A DNA stretch of 64,000 nucleotides, from positions 1-64,000 of the forward strand of contig NZ_JANFDG010000028.1 of NCBI RefSeq assembly GCF_024609765.1, written 5' to 3'. The position numbers and the translations under genes were made by a program. This stretch comes from Shinella pollutisoli. Lineage in GTDB: Bacteria; Pseudomonadota; Alphaproteobacteria; Rhizobiales; Rhizobiaceae. Every line of letters begins with the position of its first letter. Within the stretch, counting starts at the first letter, position 1. Shown here piece by piece: positions 17,761 through 26,296 of this stretch. The notes under the pieces were generated by a model. It was not told the DNA's origin. It made no database searches and saw only the letters and a list, made by a program, of their open reading frames with translations.

Positions 17761-18582
17761 ATGAGCTACAAATCCATTCTCGTGAACCTGGATATCGACG
17801 GGCCGATCGCTCCGGTCGTGACGGCGGCGACCGGGCTGGCGCTGCGCTCGGACGCCAGGCTGATCGGCTTCTGCGCTGCCGATGCATATCTGCCGGTGAC
17901 GGGCCCCGAGGGCGCGGCGCTGGCCGCGGAGGTCATGCAGCAGATGCGGGACGACGACAGGCGCCGCTTCGAGGAGCTGCGCGGCGAGTTCGAGAAGCTG
18001 GTCGCGGGCGCGGTCGAGACCGAATGGCGCAGCGCCTCGGAAGGTCCGACATACGCGCTCGTCCAGACGTCGAGGGCCGCCGACCTCATTATCACCCAGG
18101 CCCGGCGCGGTGCCGCGACGGGCGACAGGGCGCGCGCGGCCGATCCGGGAAGCGTCGTCCTCCAGGCGGGCCGCCCGCTCCTGGTCGTGGGCGCGGACGC
18201 GCCGCAGCCGCCCGGCCGGAAGGTCGTCGTCGCCTGGAAGGATACGCGGGAGGCGCGGCGCGCGGTGATGGATGCGGTGCCGCTGCTGCGGACCGCCGAG
18301 GACGTCGCCGTCGTGACGGTGGCGCCGACCATCGACGATTGGGCGCGCGAGGGCATCGCCGACGTCGCCGCCTTCCTCGCGCGCCACGGGATAGCGGCGC
18401 GCAGCGAAGCGATCGAGAGTTCGCAGGAGAGCGAAAGCCTGCTCGAATTCATCGATGGGCACGATGCCGATCTCGTCGTGTCGGGCGCCTACGGTCACAG
18501 CCGCCTGCGCGAATGGGCCTTCGGCGGCGTGACCCGTTCGCTGCTCGACGAACTGCGGCTCAACCGCTTCATGTCGAGCTGA
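17761..18582 (+). CDS. Universal stress protein, tandem UspA domains
   Basis: A 273-residue protein with two UspA folds, about residues 1-145 and 150-273. The first opens YKSILVNLDIDGPIAPVVTA and the second RKVVVAWKDTREARRAVMDA; the C-terminal VVSGAYGHSRLREWAFGGVT is the nucleotide-loop G-x2-G-x9-G(S/T) type. Tandem UspA proteins accompany low-oxygen operons in several bacteria. The ATG at 17761 is chosen over 17734 because the domain begins there. It follows arcC by 78 bp and precedes the P-ATPase by 33 bp, so it is probably co-transcribed with both. Confidence 0.9.
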   Translation: MSYKSILVNLDIDGPIAPVVTAATGLALRSDARLIGFCAADAYLPVTGPEGAALAAEVMQQMRDDDRRRFEELRGEFEKLVAGAVETEWRSASEGPTYALVQTSRAADLIITQARRGAATGDRARAADPGSVVLQAGRPLLVVGADAPQPPGRKVVVAWKDTREARRAVMDAVPLLRTAEDVAVVTVAPTIDDWAREGIADVAAFLARHGIAARSEAIESSQESESLLEFIDGHDADLVVSGAYGHSRLREWAFGGVTRSLLDELRLNRFMSS

Positions 18583-18615
18583 CGACGGCATTCTCGCACG
18601 GCGGGAGAAAAGCGC

Positions 18616-21201
18616 ATGCAGCCGGATCTTTCCTCGTCGCCGTCCGCCGATGCCGGGCCGGCCTATTGGGCGGTCCCCGCGGACGCGCTGCTGGCCCGGC
18701 TGGGCACGCGCAAGAGCGGCCTTTCCTCCGGCGAGGCAAGGGCCCGCCTGCGGGACGCGGGCCCGAACACGATCGGCCCCGGCGGCGGCACGTCGGCGGC
18801 GGCCGCCTTCCTGCGTCAGTTCCGCAGCCCGCTGGTCCTGATCCTCATCTTCGCGGCCGTCGTGTCGGGTCTCGTCGGCGAGGGCAGCGAGGCGGTCATC
18901 ATCGCCGTCATCGTTCTGGCGAGCTGCGCCCTGTCCTTCACGCAGGAATACGGCGCCTCGCGCGCCATGCAGGCGCTGACGGCCCGCATCGCCCCGAAGG
19001 CCCTGGTGCTGCGCGACGGCAGGGAGGTCTCCCTTTCCGTCGACGAGATCGTGCCGGGCGACATCGTCCGGCTTTCGGCGGGAAACCTGATCCCCGCCGA
19101 CGGCATCCTGCTGGAGACCCGCGACGTCAACGTCAGCGAGGCGGCGCTGACCGGCGAGACCTTCCCGGTGGTAAAGGCGACCGGCGTTTCGGCGCCCGAC
19201 GCGCAGATCGGCCAGCGGACCAACGCGGTCTTCACCGGCACCTCGGTGCGCAGCGGCACGGCGACCATGGCCGTGGCGAAGACCGGCGTCCACACCGAAT
19301 TCGCCGCGATCGCCGCCGCGATCGCGCATGTGGCGCCGGAGACGGAGTTCGCGCGAGGCATCCGCCGCTTCGGCTATCTCATGACGGAGATCATGCTGGT
19401 CATCGTCATCCTCGTCTTCTTCGCCAATCTCCTGCTGCACCGTCCGGCGGTGGATTCGCTGCTGTTCTCCCTGGCGCTGGCGGTGGGGCTGACGCCGGAA
19501 CTCCTGCCCGCGATCATCAGCGTGACGCTTGCGCGCGGCGCCCGCGCCATGGCGGAGAGCGGCGTCATCGTGCGCCGGCTCGACGCGATCGAGAACCTCG
19601 GCAGCATGGACCTGCTCTGCACGGACAAGACCGGCACCCTGACCGAGGGCGTCATCCATCTCGATGCCTGCCTGGATGCTGCCGGCGCCGCGGCGCCGCA
19701 GGTGCGGCTCTGGGCGCTCCTCAACGCCACGCTGCAGGCGGGCATGGCGAACCCGCTCGACGAGGCCATCGCCGCCGGGAAGGGCGAGCGGGACGATCTG
19801 GCGGGCTACGCCAAGGTGGACGAGATCCCCTACGACTTCATCCGCAAGCGGCTTTCGGTGATCGTCCGCCGTTCGAACCAGCCGGACGACCTGATGATCT
19901 GCAAGGGCGCGGTGCAGGCGATCGTCGAGGCCTGCTCCTCCGTTCTCGTCGCAGGCGGCTCCGTGCCGCTGGACGCGGCGCAGGCGAGCGCCATCGATGA
20001 CAGGGTGCGGACATGGAGCGGGCAGGGCTATCGTGTCCTCGGCCTTGCGGTGCGCCGCTTCCCCGCCCGCGCCGCCTATCGGCACGAGGACGAGGCGGAC
20101 CTGGCTTTCGCCGGCTTCCTGCTCTTCCTCGATCCGCCCAAGGCGGGCATGGCGGAGACGCTGAAGGCGCTCGCCGGGCGCGGCATCAAGGTGAAGGTCA
20201 TCACGGGCGATAATCGCTACGTCGCCGCGCATCTTGCCGAAACCATCGGCCTGCCCCATCGCCGCATCCTCACCGGCGCGGAGTTGGGCAAGCTGACGAA
20301 GGAAGCCCTGTTCGGGCGCGTGATGCGGACCGACATCTTCGCCGAGATCGACCCGAACCAGAAGGAACGGATCATCGCGGCGCTGCGCAGGCACGGCCGG
20401 GTCGTCGGCTATCTCGGCGACGGCATCAACGATGCGCCGGCGCTGCACGAGGCCGATGTCGGCATTTCGGTGGACGGCGCGGTGGACGTGGCGCGCGAGG
20501 CCGCCGACATGATCCTGCTCGAGCGCGACCTCGGCGTGCTGCTGCGCGGGGTCGACGACGGCCGCAGGACCTTCGCCAACACGATGAAATACATCTCGAT
20601 CACCACCAGCGCGAATTTCGGCAACATGATCTCGATGGCCTTCGCCTCGCTCGCCTTGCCCTTCCTGCCGCTGCTGGCGCCGCAGATCCTGCTCAACAAC
20701 TTCCTGTCGGACGTGCCCTCGCTGGCGATCGCCACCGACAGCGTCGACCGCGATCAGGTCCGCGCGCCGCGCCGGTGGGACATCGCCTATGTCCGTCGCT
20801 TCATGGTGACGTTCGGCCTGATCAGCTCGGTCTTCGATTTCATCACCTTCGCCTTCCTGCTCCTCGTCGCCGGGGCCGTGGCCGAGGTCTTCCAGACCGG
20901 CTGGTTCGTCGAATCCCTGATCACGGAGCTTGCCATCGTGCTCGTCGTGCGCACCCGCAAGCCCTTCTGGAAAAGCCGTCCGAGCGCGCTGCTTTCCTGG
21001 CTGACGCTGGCCGTCGGCCTCTTCGCCGTGGCGATCCCCTATCTGCCGGGTGCGGACTGGTTCGGCTTCGTCCCCCTGCCCCTGCCGGTCGTCGCCGGCC
21101 TGGTCGCGATCACGCTTGCCTATCTGGCGGCATCCGAAGCGGCGAAGCACTGGTTCTTCGCCCGCGAACGCCGCCGCGCAGGGAACCGGCGGATCGTTTG
21201 A
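18616..21201 (+). CDS. P-type ATPase, Mg-translocating (MgtA/P3B) type
   Basis: An 861-residue cation pump of the inner membrane. It has the N-terminal cation-ATPase domain (LARLGTRKSGLSSGEARARL), the actuator loop LTGETFPV (TGET in place of the usual TGES), the phosphorylation site DKTGTLTEG with Asp337, the hinge GDGINDAPALHEADVGI, and about ten membrane segments. The SITTSANFGNMISM and ILLNNFLSDVP segments resemble MgtA/MgtB. No leader riboswitch was seen. Its placement behind arcC and usp suggests it supports ion balance under low oxygen rather than Mg starvation. Its stop codon lies inside an FNR-type box for the next gene. Confidence 0.9.
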   Translation: MQPDLSSSPSADAGPAYWAVPADALLARLGTRKSGLSSGEARARLRDAGPNTIGPGGGTSAAAAFLRQFRSPLVLILIFAAVVSGLVGEGSEAVIIAVIVLASCALSFTQEYGASRAMQALTARIAPKALVLRDGREVSLSVDEIVPGDIVRLSAGNLIPADGILLETRDVNVSEAALTGETFPVVKATGVSAPDAQIGQRTNAVFTGTSVRSGTATMAVAKTGVHTEFAAIAAAIAHVAPETEFARGIRRFGYLMTEIMLVIVILVFFANLLLHRPAVDSLLFSLALAVGLTPELLPAIISVTLARGARAMAESGVIVRRLDAIENLGSMDLLCTDKTGTLTEGVIHLDACLDAAGAAAPQVRLWALLNATLQAGMANPLDEAIAAGKGERDDLAGYAKVDEIPYDFIRKRLSVIVRRSNQPDDLMICKGAVQAIVEACSSVLVAGGSVPLDAAQASAIDDRVRTWSGQGYRVLGLAVRRFPARAAYRHEDEADLAFAGFLLFLDPPKAGMAETLKALAGRGIKVKVITGDNRYVAAHLAETIGLPHRRILTGAELGKLTKEALFGRVMRTDIFAEIDPNQKERIIAALRRHGRVVGYLGDGINDAPALHEADVGISVDGAVDVAREAADMILLERDLGVLLRGVDDGRRTFANTMKYISITTSANFGNMISMAFASLALPFLPLLAPQILLNNFLSDVPSLAIATDSVDRDQVRAPRRWDIAYVRRFMVTFGLISSVFDFITFAFLLLVAGAVAEVFQTGWFVESLITELAIVLVVRTRKPFWKSRPSALLSWLTLAVGLFAVAIPYLPGADWFGFVPLPLPVVAGLVAITLAYLAASEAAKHWFFARERRRAGNRRIV

Positions 21202-21211
21202 CCGGCGTCAA
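21198..21211 (+). promoter_or_regulatory. FNR/FixK-type box overlapping the P-ATPase stop
   Basis: TTGACCGGCGTCAA is a perfect TTGAC-N4-GTCAA palindrome. It contains the TGA stop (21199-21201) of the P-type ATPase. Its centre is 58 bp before the start of the oxidoreductase gene, leaving room for an FNR-activated promoter. It has the same arms as the arcD box. Confidence 0.65.
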
Positions 21212-21262
21212 GGCGCCGCCGCGGGCGGAAGCGTTTGATCGAGCCTTGCCACGGAGACCGCC

Positions 21263-21856
21263 ATGCCGCGCCGTATCCTCATCATCGTCGGCCATCCCGA
21301 CCCTGGGCCGAAGCGGCTGTGCAGGGCGCTTGCCGAGAGCTATGCCGAAGGCGCCCGCTCCGCCGGGCACGCGGTCCGGTCCATCGACATCGCCACGCTC
21401 GATTTCCCCTTGCTGCGGACGGCGGAGGAATTCGCGGCGCACTCCATGCCGGCGACGCTGGAGGATGCGGTGCAGGCGATTAGGCAGGCCGAGCATATCG
21501 TCTTCGTCTTTCCGCTCTGGCTCGGCACCATGCCGGCGCTGCTGAAGGCCTTTCTCGAACAGGTGATGCGCCCCGGCGTGGCCTTCGCCTATCCGGAGGC
21601 GGGCAAGGGCGGCTTCGCCAAGACCCTGCTCAAGGGGCGTTCCGCCCGCGTGGTCGTGACCATGGGAATGCCGGCATTCTTCTACCGGCTCTGGTATCTC
21701 GGCCATGGCGTCGCGGGCATGCGGCGCAACATCCTGAACTTCGTGGGCATCAGCCCGGTGCGGGAGACGCTGTTCGGCATGGTGGAAGGCGTGAGCGATG
21801 CCACGCGGCGCGAATGGCTTGCGAGGATGCGGGCGCTCGGAGCCCGCGCCGCCTGA
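21263..21856 (+). CDS. Flavodoxin-fold NAD(P)H-dependent oxidoreductase
   Basis: A 197-residue protein of the NQO/KefF-like flavodoxin fold. It opens RRILIIVGHPDPGPKRLCRA, the FMN-phosphate loop region, followed by IVFVFPLWLGTMPALLKAFL, the conserved active-site block that binds the flavin ring. These enzymes reduce quinones or act as regulators of potassium efflux pumps. It ends the low-oxygen block and probably has its own FNR-type box at 21198-21211. Substrate assignment is not possible from sequence. Confidence 0.85.
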   Translation: MPRRILIIVGHPDPGPKRLCRALAESYAEGARSAGHAVRSIDIATLDFPLLRTAEEFAAHSMPATLEDAVQAIRQAEHIVFVFPLWLGTMPALLKAFLEQVMRPGVAFAYPEAGKGGFAKTLLKGRSARVVVTMGMPAFFYRLWYLGHGVAGMRRNILNFVGISPVRETLFGMVEGVSDATRREWLARMRALGARAA

Positions 21857-21877
21857 CCCGGCATGCCTTCGCCGCCG

Positions 21878-23074
21878 TCAACGTGATGCGACGAGAGCCT
21901 GTGGGTCCGTGGCCGAAGCCGTCTCGATCTCGTGGAACCGGCAGCAATCCCGCCCGTCGCGCTTGGCTGCGTAGAGCGCATTGTCCGCCACGCGCATGGC
22001 CTCGTCCAGAGTGCCGCCGCCATGGCAGACGACCGCCCCGAAGCTCGCGGTGACGCGGCTGCCCGCCGGAAGGAGGCGGAACTCGTGCTGCGCCATGGCG
22101 GACATGAGCGCCTGCGGGAAGAGCCTCGCCTTGCCCTCGTCGCAACGTTCCAGCAGGACCGCGAACTCTTCCCCGCCCAGGCGCCCGCAGACACCCTGCC
22201 CGGAGGCCAGCCGCGTGAGGAGGCCGCCGAAATGCTGGATGACCTCGTCGCCCGCGGCGTGTCCGAAGCGATCGTTGACGGACTTGAAATGGTCGAGGTC
22301 CGCCATGACGAAGCAGCAGGGCGCCGACGGTGTCGCCGCCTTCAGGAGATTGCGGCCTTCCTCCAGGAACCCCTTGCGGGTGAGCGCTCCGGACAGCGCG
22401 TCGATCTGCGCCGCGGCGGCGGCCTTGCCCATGGCCTCGACGATGACGAGGCAGAGCAGGCTCAGGCCGAGCAGCAGGGACAGGATGGCGCCGATGGTCT
22501 GCGAAAGATGGGCATAGGTGCTGACGATATAGGTGTGCACCGATTGCCCCGTGGTGATCGCGGTCGCCAGCCCTGCCTTGAAGAGGAACTGAACGGAGCA
22601 GAGGGCAAGCACGCATCCGACCGCCCGGTCGATCGGCCGCCTGCGCCGGCTTGCGAGCGGTGCCGCGGCGGCGATGGCCGCCATCAGGACCGAGGAGCCT
22701 TGATAGGCGAAGGCATGAAGGATCGAGTCGCGCGGCAGATCGTAGATCACCGCCTGATGCGACAGGATCGACAGGAGAAAGAGCGCCCCGATTCCCGACA
22801 GGCGGCCGTCCGGCCGGTAGTGCCGCCACAGGCCGGCGGCGATCAGGGTGAGGGCGAGGAGAAAGGACGTGAACGAGAGGAACGACGTCAGCCTTTCCCA
22901 GGGGATGTAGGGCGCGAACGCCTCTATCGCGACCGTCGTCGCCGCGGCGACAAATCCGCCGGCGCACCAGTAGCCCAGCCTGACGTCGGATCGCCCGGCG
23001 AAGGCCACGAAGGCGGCGGCGAAGGAAAGGCCTATCGAAAAATTGACGATAAGCAGGAAAGTCGCGCCGTGCAT
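21878..23074 (-). CDS. Membrane-anchored diguanylate cyclase (GGDEF)
   Basis: A protein of about 398 residues with some seven predicted membrane helices in its first 210 residues and a C-terminal GGDEF domain. The substrate and metal residues are present (FVMADLDHFKSVNDRFGHAAG) and the active loop reads RLGGEEFAVLLE, so it should make cyclic-di-GMP. An RxxD product-inhibition site is not obvious before the loop. No EAL domain follows. I use the ATG at 23074 because the upstream codons to the alternative ATG at 23125 are AT-rich and atypical; neither has a strong ribosome site. It is not in an obvious operon. Confidence 0.85.
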   Translation of the reverse strand: MHGATFLLIVNFSIGLSFAAAFVAFAGRSDVRLGYWCAGGFVAAATTVAIEAFAPYIPWERLTSFLSFTSFLLALTLIAAGLWRHYRPDGRLSGIGALFLLSILSHQAVIYDLPRDSILHAFAYQGSSVLMAAIAAAAPLASRRRRPIDRAVGCVLALCSVQFLFKAGLATAITTGQSVHTYIVSTYAHLSQTIGAILSLLLGLSLLCLVIVEAMGKAAAAAQIDALSGALTRKGFLEEGRNLLKAATPSAPCCFVMADLDHFKSVNDRFGHAAGDEVIQHFGGLLTRLASGQGVCGRLGGEEFAVLLERCDEGKARLFPQALMSAMAQHEFRLLPAGSRVTASFGAVVCHGGGTLDEAMRVADNALYAAKRDGRDCCRFHEIETASATDPQALVASR

Positions 23075-23225
23075 GCCGTTATCCGACTGGTCGAGGTCAA
23101 TTCGTTTCAACCTAGTCGATTTCATTGAACGAATAGTCAATAGGGCCGGATGCAGGCATGGCCGGTCGGCGGTGCGGCGACGTGGCGGAGTTTTCGCGCG
23201 GCGTGAACGGGTTCCCGACGGGTGG

Positions 23226-24179
23226 TCAGCCGTTGCGCGCCCTTTCGCGGAACTCGCCGGGCGGCAGGCCGAAATGCGCCTTGAAGACGCGCGAGAACTG
23301 GGTCTGGTCGCCGAAGCCCCAGCTATAGGCGATCTCGGCGGCCGTCTGGACGTTGTCGGGATCTTCCAGCGCTTCGCGGCAGGCGGCGAGGCGCTGCTGG
23401 CGGATCCAGCTTCGCACCGTCTCGCCGGTGTCCCTGAAGAGCTCGTGCAGATAGCGGGTGGAGATGCCGCAGGCGCGGGCGATGCGCTCGGGATCGAGCC
23501 GGAAATCCTGGAGGTTGGCGCGCACGTAGGTCTCGATGCGGGCGAGATGGGCACTGCGCACCGTCGAATTGCCCGAGGTCAGCACCCGCTCGTCCGCCTT
23601 GATCGCCAGCACCAGCAGGTCGACGAGCTGCCGGCCGACCGTCGTCCTCGTCTCCTGCGTCATCCCGTCGAAGCGGCCCGGCAGGAGATGCAGCATGTCG
23701 GTGAAGAGGCCGCCGGCGCCGTTGTTCGCCTCGAACTGCAGCGTGCAGAAGCGGTCGGGCGCGCGCATGCGGCCGGAGAGCGCATCGGCCTCCACCTTCA
23801 GCACCCACATGTCCGCGGGCTCGGCATGGCTGAACCGGTAGGGCTCGCTGCTGCGTTCGAGGAAGAACCCGCCGGGCCGGCATTTGACCTCGCGGCCGCA
23901 TTGGGAGAAGAACACCTCGGCCCGTGCCGGCACCGTGACGAGGAATTCCTCCTCGCGGGCGCCGCGGAAATGATGCGGCAGGCGCAGGTACTGGAGCGCG
24001 TCGCAGGTCAGCCGCGAGATCGAGACGTCGCCGAACTTCCAGGTCGTCAGGTCGCCGGAGAACCGGTCGGCGTCGCGGAAGCGCAGGTCGAGCGGGAAAT
24101 AGGCCGAGGCGATGGCCTCGTGCCAGTGGCGGCTGCGGTCGGGTGGGCGCGTTGCGCTCGTGGTGATGCTCGTCTTCAT
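23226..24179 (-). CDS. AraC-family transcriptional regulator
   Basis: A 317-residue regulator with an N-terminal AraC-binding-like domain (about 20-180, as in FeaR/NphR) and a C-terminal double helix-turn-helix (LDPERIARACGISTRYLHEL; WGFGDQTQFSRVFKAHFGLP). The family mostly activates. The ATG at 24179 follows GAGGGAAAAG; a longer reading frame from 24443 would overlap the neighbouring gene. It is divergent from the hyuB-hyuA operon, and an inverted repeat (24208-24250) lies in the gap, so it is likely the operon's activator, sensing the substrate or product. Confidence 0.9.
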   Translation of the reverse strand: MKTSITTSATRPPDRSRHWHEAIASAYFPLDLRFRDADRFSGDLTTWKFGDVSISRLTCDALQYLRLPHHFRGAREEEFLVTVPARAEVFFSQCGREVKCRPGGFFLERSSEPYRFSHAEPADMWVLKVEADALSGRMRAPDRFCTLQFEANNGAGGLFTDMLHLLPGRFDGMTQETRTTVGRQLVDLLVLAIKADERVLTSGNSTVRSAHLARIETYVRANLQDFRLDPERIARACGISTRYLHELFRDTGETVRSWIRQQRLAACREALEDPDNVQTAAEIAYSWGFGDQTQFSRVFKAHFGLPPGEFRERARNG

Positions 24180-24207
24180 GCGGCTTTTCCCTCTTGCAGG
24201 AAAGGTA

Positions 24208-24250
24208 CGCACAGGATGTCTCCCAGGCAACGAAAATGGCAGCCTGTGCG
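24208..24250. promoter_or_regulatory. Inverted repeat between AraC regulator and hyuB
   Basis: Perfect 8-bp arms CGCACAGG (24208-24215) and CCTGTGCG (24243-24250) are separated by 27 bp. It lies in the 242-bp divergent promoter region. It could bind the AraC protein, though AraC sites are more often direct repeats, so this is tentative. Confidence 0.25.
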
Positions 24251-24421
24251 CCGTCGCGCAATCTGTTGTTCCTCCGCTGCAAAGACCGGCGCGGAAAACT
24301 CTGCCTAGATTGAAGCCGGCTTCAACGGTGCGACAGACGCCGACGGCCCGGGGAACGGACATTTCAGCACGTATCACGGTTTCCGGACCGTCGGTTCTCG
24401 CCCTCAACCAGCGTGAACACG

Positions 24422-26182
24422 ATGCTTCATACACAGAATTCAAAGGTCGACCCGATCACCCTTTCGGTCGTGCGCGGCATGCTCGAGACCACCCAGCGCG
24501 AGATGACGCTGGCGCTGGAGAAGACGGCGCGCTCGTCGGTCTTCAACCTGGCGCACGACTATTCGACGGCGCTCTTCAACGCGCGGCCGGAGATGATCCT
24601 GCAGGGCCAGGATATCCCGATCCATCTCGGCTCGCTCATTCCCGCCATGAAGGCGGTCGCCGGCTTCTTCGGCGACGACATCCACGAGGGCGACCTGATC
24701 CTCCACAACGACCCGGCCTTCGGCGGCAGCCATGCGATCGACACCTGCATGTACAAGCCGGTCTTCTACAAGGGCGAGCTCGTCTACTGGACGGTCTGCA
24801 AGGGTCACCTCACCGATATCGGCGGCCCGGTGCCGGCCGGCTACAACCCGAACGCCACGGAAATCTACGCCGAGTGCCTGCGCATCCCGCCGGTCAAGAT
24901 CTGGGACCGCGGCAAGCCGCGCCACGACGTCCTCAATATGATCCTCACCAACATGCGCGCGCGCCGCGACCAGGAGGGCGATTTCCGCGCCCTCATCGGC
25001 GCCTGCCAGGTCGGCGAGCGCAACCTGATCGCCATGCTCGACAAATACGGCAAGGCTGAGGTGGACGCCTGCGTCGACACGCTGCTCGACATGGCCGACA
25101 GGCACATGCGCGCGCTGATTTCCACCGTGCCCGACGGCACCTACGAGGGCGCTGCCATCCTGGAGGATGCCGGCCACGGCTTCGGCGATTTCGAGATCAG
25201 GGCGACGGTGACGATCACGGGCGACGCCTGCCATATCGCCATCGCCAGCCCGCCGCAGATCCCCTATTTCATCAATTCCTACGAGGGCAATTCCCATTCC
25301 GGCGTCTATCTCGGGCTGATGATGTTCGCGGCCCTGCCGCCGCCCTACAACGAAGGCCTCTATCGCTGCGTCAGCGTCGACTTCGGGCCGAAGGGCACGC
25401 TCTGCAACGCGCAGGAGCCGGCCCCGCATATGAACTGCACGACGACGCCGATGGAGACGCTGACGGACGCCGTGCGCCTCGCCTTCGAGAAGGCGATGCC
25501 CTCCAAGGTCTCCGCCTCCTGGGGCCACGCCAACGGGCTCAACATCGCCGGCCGCGATTCCCGCAACGGCGAGGAATTCGTGACCATGGTGCTCGCCACC
25601 ATCATCTCCGGCGGCGGGGCGACGCCGAAGCAGGACGGCTGGCATGCGGTCGGCCCGGAATGCTGCTTCGGGGCGCTCACCTCCGGCGACGTCGAATTGC
25701 TCGAATACTCCTACCCCATCGTCATCCACCGCTATTCGCTGATGACCGATTCCGGCGGGGCCGGAAAGTTCCGCGGCGGCTCGGGCACGGCCTGGGAGGT
25801 GGAGCCGCTCAACGGCGACATGCTGTGCATCGGCTTCGGCGAGGGCCGCCGCATCCCGGCGATGGGAGCCGCCGGCGCGACCTCGGCGATGGTCGACACC
25901 AAGGTCGGCCGCGTCGAGCTGCGCCGCGGCGGCAAGGTCGAGGTCGAGCGCAAGAACATCATCGAGACCATCCGGCCGGGCGAGACCATCACCAACCTCA
26001 ATCCCGGCGGCGGCGGCTACGGCAACCCGTTCGAGCGGCCGGTGGAGAAGGTCGTCTCGGACGTCAGGAACGGCCTCGTCTCGCTGGAAGGCGCCCGCCG
26101 CGACTACGGCGTCGTCATCGCCGACCCGGAGACGCTCGACGTCGACGCCGCCGCGACCGAACGGCTCAGAGCCACCGGCTAG
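24422..26182 (+). CDS. hyuB: Hydantoinase B / oxoprolinase family protein
   Basis: A 586-residue HyuB-type subunit. Family blocks are clear: FNLAHDYSTALFNARPEMIL, GDLILHNDPAFGGSHAIDT, GNSHSGVYLGLMMF, and the glycine-rich TDSGGAGKFRGGSGTAWEVE near the C terminus. With HyuA it forms an ATP-dependent ring-opening enzyme (N-methylhydantoinase, 5-oxoprolinase) or, in relatives, a carboxylase. A GTG at 24413 is an alternative start three codons earlier; neither has a strong ribosome site. It is the first gene of hyuB-hyuA-permease, divergent from the AraC regulator. Confidence 0.92.
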   Translation: MLHTQNSKVDPITLSVVRGMLETTQREMTLALEKTARSSVFNLAHDYSTALFNARPEMILQGQDIPIHLGSLIPAMKAVAGFFGDDIHEGDLILHNDPAFGGSHAIDTCMYKPVFYKGELVYWTVCKGHLTDIGGPVPAGYNPNATEIYAECLRIPPVKIWDRGKPRHDVLNMILTNMRARRDQEGDFRALIGACQVGERNLIAMLDKYGKAEVDACVDTLLDMADRHMRALISTVPDGTYEGAAILEDAGHGFGDFEIRATVTITGDACHIAIASPPQIPYFINSYEGNSHSGVYLGLMMFAALPPPYNEGLYRCVSVDFGPKGTLCNAQEPAPHMNCTTTPMETLTDAVRLAFEKAMPSKVSASWGHANGLNIAGRDSRNGEEFVTMVLATIISGGGATPKQDGWHAVGPECCFGALTSGDVELLEYSYPIVIHRYSLMTDSGGAGKFRGGSGTAWEVEPLNGDMLCIGFGEGRRIPAMGAAGATSAMVDTKVGRVELRRGGKVEVERKNIIETIRPGETITNLNPGGGGYGNPFERPVEKVVSDVRNGLVSLEGARRDYGVVIADPETLDVDAAATERLRATG

Positions 26183-26279
26183 AGCATTTTCGCTTTTCTT
26201 CGAATCGCGAAAACGCTCTATCCCTTTGTTTCTACACAATTCCGGACGCAAAACCGCTTCGCACTTTTGCTGGAATTGT
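26180..26279. repeat. Rhizobial intergenic palindromic element
   Basis: Two adjacent hairpins fill the gap between hyuB and hyuA: TAGAGCATTTTCGC (26180-26193) pairs with GCGAAAACGCTCTA (26207-26220) with one mismatch, and ACAATTCC (26236-26243) pairs with GGAATTGT (26272-26279). The sequence is AT-rich against its surroundings and matches the look of a dispersed repeat common in Rhizobiaceae. It could lower or stabilise expression of hyuA. Confidence 0.6.
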
Positions 26280-26296
26280 TCTGAGGATCACCTATC

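Noticed and set aside
16747-21150. 1467-codon minus-strand open frame
   Set aside because: High-GC shadow opposite arcC, usp and the P-ATPase; low-complexity composition with no family pattern.
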